Positions 61,184 to 64,000 of a DNA stretch of 64,000 nucleotides are shown here, piece by piece (position 1 is the first letter of the stretch; every line of letters starts with the position of its first letter). The stretch covers positions 19,657 to 83,656 of the forward strand of contig NZ_BBJP01000001.1 in NCBI RefSeq assembly GCF_000739595.1. Reading direction: 5' to 3'. Made by a program: the position numbers and the translations under genes. The notes beneath the pieces were generated by a model, which saw only the letters and a list, made by a program, of their open reading frames with translations, was not told where the DNA came from and ran no database searches. Source of the DNA: Halorubrum halophilum. Lineage in GTDB: Archaea; Halobacteriota; Halobacteria; Halobacteriales; Haloferacaceae.

Positions 61184-62113
61184 TCAGTCCTGTTCGACTC
61201 GCGAGGGCGCCGTCGGGCCCCCGACGACCTCGCCGGCGCGGTCGCCCGCGATCGACCGCGACGACGACAGCGGCGAGATACTCACTTCTCCCTCGACGGC
61301 CGCGAGCCGGTCGGAGCCGGCGTCGTCGGGAACGTCGCCGCGGAGGAACTCCCGCCAGAAGCGGTCGCGGAGTTCCATCCCCATCTCTCCGCGTCGTTCG
61401 CTGAATTCCCAGCCCTCGGGGACGTTCTCCTCTTCCGGCTCCGCCTCGCCCGGGTGGAACTCGATCACGTCGAAGCCGCGCGCGGGTTCCGTCAGTCGAT
61501 ACGTCGGATCGTCGGCCGCCTCGTCGTCGGCCGCCGGGACGTTGACGTTCAACACGTCGGCGCCGAACGGGAGCGAGGGGTCGCCGCCTTCGTCGCCGCC
61601 TCCGTCATCGCCCCCGCCGGCGTCATCGCCGCCCCCGATCTCGGCGCGGTCGAGCAGGTCGGCGACGACCTCGGCGGCGACCGCGAAGTCGTCGTTGTCG
61701 AGCGTCGGCGGAACGGGCAGGTTGCCGCGGTCGTACAGCGACACCGCGATCGCCGGCGTGCCGAGGAAGGACGCCTCCATCGCGGCGCCGACCGTGCCGG
61801 ACTGCCCGAGGATGTGCGCGCCGATGTTCGGCCCGTGGTTACAGCCGGAGACGACGACGTCGGGGTCGAGCCCGAGCGCTACGTCCGCGACGGCGACGCA
61901 GTCGGCGGGGGTCCCCTCGACCGCGTAGCCGAGGTCGGTCTCGGCGTACTCCACCGTCGTGTCCCACCACGAGCGCGCGCCGCCGACGCCGGACTGGTTG
62001 CTCTCGGGCGCGACCACCGTCACCTCGTAGTCGTTCGAGAGGGCGTCGAACAGCGCCCGGATCCCGACGGCGTCGATGCCGTCGTCGTTGGTGAGGAGGA
62101 TCTCCGTCGTCAT
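61184..62113 (-). CDS. surE: SurE 5'/3'-nucleotidase
   Basis: 309 residues from ATG 62113. Motifs: the metal-binding ILLTNDDGIDAVGIRAL (residues 4-20), SNQSGVGGARS near 37, VVSGCNHGPNIGA near 83 (metal Asn and His), and PVPPTLDNDDFAVAAEV near 128. SurE dephosphorylates nucleoside monophosphates (5' and 3') and polyphosphate. A Gly/Asp repeat insertion (residues about 148-165: GGGDDAGGGDDGGGDEGGD) is a local expansion, probably flexible. It is preceded by carA on the same strand. Confidence 0.94.
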   Translation of the reverse strand: MTTEILLTNDDGIDAVGIRALFDALSNDYEVTVVAPESNQSGVGGARSWWDTTVEYAETDLGYAVEGTPADCVAVADVALGLDPDVVVSGCNHGPNIGAHILGQSGTVGAAMEASFLGTPAIAVSLYDRGNLPVPPTLDNDDFAVAAEVVADLLDRAEIGGGDDAGGGDDGGGDEGGDPSLPFGADVLNVNVPAADDEAADDPTYRLTEPARGFDVIEFHPGEAEPEEENVPEGWEFSERRGEMGMELRDRFWREFLRGDVPDDAGSDRLAAVEGEVSISPLSSSRSIAGDRAGEVVGGPTAPSRVEQD

Positions 62114-62273
62114 GGCCGTCACTGCGAGGGGACGGGGGAAAACGTCGCCGGTCGCGGGCGAAAACGGATCGCGAGCGTCGGCCGGGTGGTACTCGGGTGG
62201 TCAGCGAGAGGGCTCAGGGAGCGGGACAAACGGCGCACGGCGAAGCGGGAACCGCGGGGAACCGAAGGCGGCG

Positions 62274-63335
62274 TCAGTCGGCCGCGACGTGCGGCGTCGA
62301 TCGTGCCAGGTCCAGCACCTCGTCGAAGAAGCCGAGCGAGTCGTGCGGGCCGGGGTTCGCCTCGGGGTGGTACTGGCGGGTGATAACGTCGAGTTCCTCG
62401 CTGTCGAGCCCCTCGACCGTGTCGTCGTTGACGTTCACCTGCGTCACCTCCAGCGGACCGGTGTCGTCGACCGTGTAGCCGTGGTTCTGGGTGGTCATCA
62501 CGACCTTGTCGGTGCGGAGGTCCTTGACGGGCTGGTTGACGCCGCGGTGACCGAACGCCATCTTCTCGGTCGAACCGCCGAGCGCGCTGGTGATCACCTG
62601 CTGGCCGAGGCAGATGCCGGCCATCGGCAGGTCGCCGGCGAAGGCGTCGACGACCTCCTGCGCGGCGACGAAGTTCTCCGGGTCGCCCGGGCCGTTCGAG
62701 ACGAAGAGCACGTCGGGGTCCACGTCGGCCACGTCCTCGGGGGTCGCGTCGTACGGGAGGACGTGGACGTCCGCGCCGCGCTCGGTGAGCGAGGAGATGA
62801 TCGAGCCCTTTGCGCCGCAGTCGAGCAGGGCCACGTCGGCGACACCGTCGCCCTCGTGGACGGTCGGCTCCGACACGGAGACCTGCGCGCCGATGTCGAC
62901 GTGGTCGCTCATCGGCTCGCACGCCTCCATCTCCGCGACCGCGTCCTCGGGGGTCGCGTCCGGGCCGGCGGCGATCCCGCAGGCCATCGCGCCCTCCTCG
63001 CGGACGGTGGTGACGATTTCGCGGGTGTCGACGTGGTCGACGGCGGGCACGTCCTCGTCGGCGAGCCACTCGGCGACATCGTCGGTCAGCTCGCGGGCGA
63101 TCGCCGCGCGCGGCTGGACCGAGTCGGACTCGAACCGCTCGCTTCGGACGCCGTAGTTCCCGATCAGGGGGTACGAGAAGGTGAGGATCTGTTCGGCGTA
63201 GGAGGGGTCGGTAAGTGACTCCTCATAGCCTGTGTACGCGGTCGTGAACACCAGTTCGCCACGGGTGCGCCCCGGCGCACGAGCGCGCGCTTCGAGCACG
63301 CGTCCGTCGGCCAGCGCGATGTAGGCGTCCGACAT
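62274..63335 (-). CDS. carA: Carbamoyl-phosphate synthase small subunit
   Basis: 353 residues from ATG 63335. The glutaminase half has VLFVSNGPGDPENFV near 220, the nucleophile Cys in GICLGQQVITSAL near 247 and HPE in RQYHPEANPGP near 331. It hydrolyses glutamine to supply ammonia for carbamoyl phosphate, used for arginine and pyrimidines. carB is not in the window. A TTTATTA TATA-like box lies 26-30 bases upstream (about 63361-63367), so the mRNA is leaderless, and a palindrome lies between it and the divergent Lrp-family gene. Confidence 0.95.
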   Translation of the reverse strand: MSDAYIALADGRVLEARARAPGRTRGELVFTTAYTGYEESLTDPSYAEQILTFSYPLIGNYGVRSERFESDSVQPRAAIARELTDDVAEWLADEDVPAVDHVDTREIVTTVREEGAMACGIAAGPDATPEDAVAEMEACEPMSDHVDIGAQVSVSEPTVHEGDGVADVALLDCGAKGSIISSLTERGADVHVLPYDATPEDVADVDPDVLFVSNGPGDPENFVAAQEVVDAFAGDLPMAGICLGQQVITSALGGSTEKMAFGHRGVNQPVKDLRTDKVVMTTQNHGYTVDDTGPLEVTQVNVNDDTVEGLDSEELDVITRQYHPEANPGPHDSLGFFDEVLDLARSTPHVAAD

Positions 63336-63383
63336 TACGAGAAACGTACGCGCAAAGGGTAATAAATGCGTCGTTCGTAGCTT

Positions 63384-63402
63384 CGTTACGATATTCGTAA
63401 CG
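63384..63402. promoter_or_regulatory. Palindromic operator, Lrp-type
   Basis: CGTTACGA-TAT-TCGTAACG: perfect 8-bp arms. The inner part (TACGATATTCGTA) resembles the form proposed for haloarchaeal Lrp-family sites. It lies 30 bases upstream of the Lrp-family ATG and just upstream of the carA TATA box, so it can serve both directions. Confidence 0.65.
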
Positions 63403-63431
63403 AGTAAGTCGACGGGACGAGAGAGACGAGT

Positions 63432-63845
63432 ATGGACGACCTCGATCGCCGGATCCTCTCGATACTGCGACGGGACGCGCGGACCCCGTACACGGAGATC
63501 GCGGACCGGGTGGGGACCTCCGAGGGGACCGTGCGCAACCGCGTCGACCGAATGACCGAAGAGGGGATCATCGAGCGGTTCACGGTCACGACCCGCACCG
63601 GCAACGTGAAGGCGATGATCGAGATTTCGGTGGAGATGAACGTCGACACCGCCGCCGTCGGCGAGCGCATGGTCGACTGGGAGGAGGTGGACTTCGTCTG
63701 GCAGGTCTCCGGCGAGGACGACATCGTGCTCGTCGTCGACGCCGTTGACACGCGCGCGGTCAACGAACTCATCTCGCAGGCAAGAGAGATGGACGAGGTC
63801 AAATCGACGAAGACGCGGCTCATTCTCGACGAGCGGCTTGGGTAG
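63432..63845 (+). CDS. Lrp/AsnC family transcriptional regulator
   Basis: 137 residues, ATG 63432. Winged-helix DNA-binding domain (residues 1-50: DLDRRILSILRRDARTPYTE, then VGTSEGTVRNRVDRM) and a C-terminal RAM ligand-sensing domain (ending REMDEVKSTKTRLILDERLG). Lrp/AsnC proteins form octamers that respond to amino acids or related ligands. It diverges from carA, with a palindrome in between, so it probably regulates itself and carA; glutamine or nitrogen status is a plausible signal (inference). Confidence 0.92.
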   Translation: MDDLDRRILSILRRDARTPYTEIADRVGTSEGTVRNRVDRMTEEGIIERFTVTTRTGNVKAMIEISVEMNVDTAAVGERMVDWEEVDFVWQVSGEDDIVLVVDAVDTRAVNELISQAREMDEVKSTKTRLILDERLG

Positions 63846-63859
63846 GCGAGCGACGATCA

Positions 63860-64000
63860 TTTATAAATAAATCCGCGGTGGCGCGCCTGCGAGCGGCCGC
63901 CTTCGGCGGCCGCGAGCCAGCCCGCGAGGGAGTCGGCGCGGCGCTTATAAGCGCCGCGCCGACGAGGCTGGGGGGGCGGGAGGTGCGTGGCGGGGCTGTG
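63860..64000 (+). ncRNA. Dispersed structured element, copy truncated by the window end
   Basis: Starts 15 bases after the Lrp-family stop. TATA-like TTATAAATA (63861-63869), hairpin A (CTGC-GA-GCGGCCGCC / GGCGGCCGC-GA-G, 63887-63915), then a perfect hairpin B (GTCGGCGCGGCGC / GCGCCGCGCCGAC, 63932-63963). The sequence ends in the linker region (GACGAGGCTGGGGGGGCGGG), so hairpin C is outside the window. Confidence 0.72.

Overview
The window looks like chromosomal DNA of an extremely halophilic archaeon, most likely Halorubrum or a close relative (inference). The signs are very GC-rich codons, strongly acidic predicted proteins, TATA boxes about 25 bases upstream of leaderless ATGs, Tat and lipobox signals, a PGF-CTERM-like tail, an elongator tRNA-Met with an intron, and many haloarchaea-type families (DUF2270, DUF2240, UPF0179, HTH_10, NurA, TmcA, archaeal HMG-CoA synthase). 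No rRNA, CRISPR array, transposase or phage gene was recognised.

Layout. 0-9.8 kb: AT-richer edge, tRNA-Glu, M42 peptidase, DUF2342-type zincin, repeat element A, CBS protein, membrane protein, intron-containing tRNA-Met, DUF7115-like protein, MscS channel and a Tat-exported beta-helix protein. 9.9-17 kb: overlapping mutS-mutL, a J-domain membrane protein, mobA and pdxS. 17-22.4 kb: a denitrification island with two copper nitrite reductase genes, a Cys-rich winged-helix regulator, a small CtaA-like membrane protein, an HTH_10 regulator and an SRPBCC protein. Five copies of a CGAA-N4-TTCG palindrome are scattered through this island. 22.4-34 kb: DJ-1/PfpI, DoxX, nurA, a chemotaxis transducer, DUF2240, aldo/keto reductase, methyltransferase, DUF2270, NhaC antiporter and a NOG1-type GTPase. 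34-46 kb: SIMPL lipoprotein, FNT-USP fusion, DUF389, homoserine kinase, methyltransferase, class V aminotransferase plus thioredoxin, surface protein and a solitary Rieske protein. 46-64 kb: PEP carboxylase, rpS19e, HMG-CoA synthase, a pilin-like/bactofilin-like fusion, nucleoside phosphorylase, UPF0179, tmcA, ferredoxin, gltX, surE, carA and an Lrp-family regulator.

The most unusual content is a family of roughly 270-base elements. Four copies lie between genes (three complete, one cut by the window end), and a fifth is internally deleted. Each intact copy starts with a TATA-like box, then has two short hairpins, an invariant linker (GGGACTCAAAGGGGCAG) and a third hairpin with a perfect 18-19 bp stem. 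The stem sequences differ between copies but stay fully complementary, while the loop and linker are conserved. This is the pattern of a structured non-coding RNA, or of a hairpin-dependent mobile DNA. I do not recognise it as a named family.

Functional links. nirK1, nirK2, both regulators and the palindromes suggest an oxygen- or nitrogen-oxide-responsive regulon; mobA next to it could supply molybdenum cofactor for nitrate reductase. tmcA may acetylate tRNAs such as the elongator tRNA-Met in the same window. The Lrp-family gene and carA diverge from a promoter carrying a perfect palindrome.
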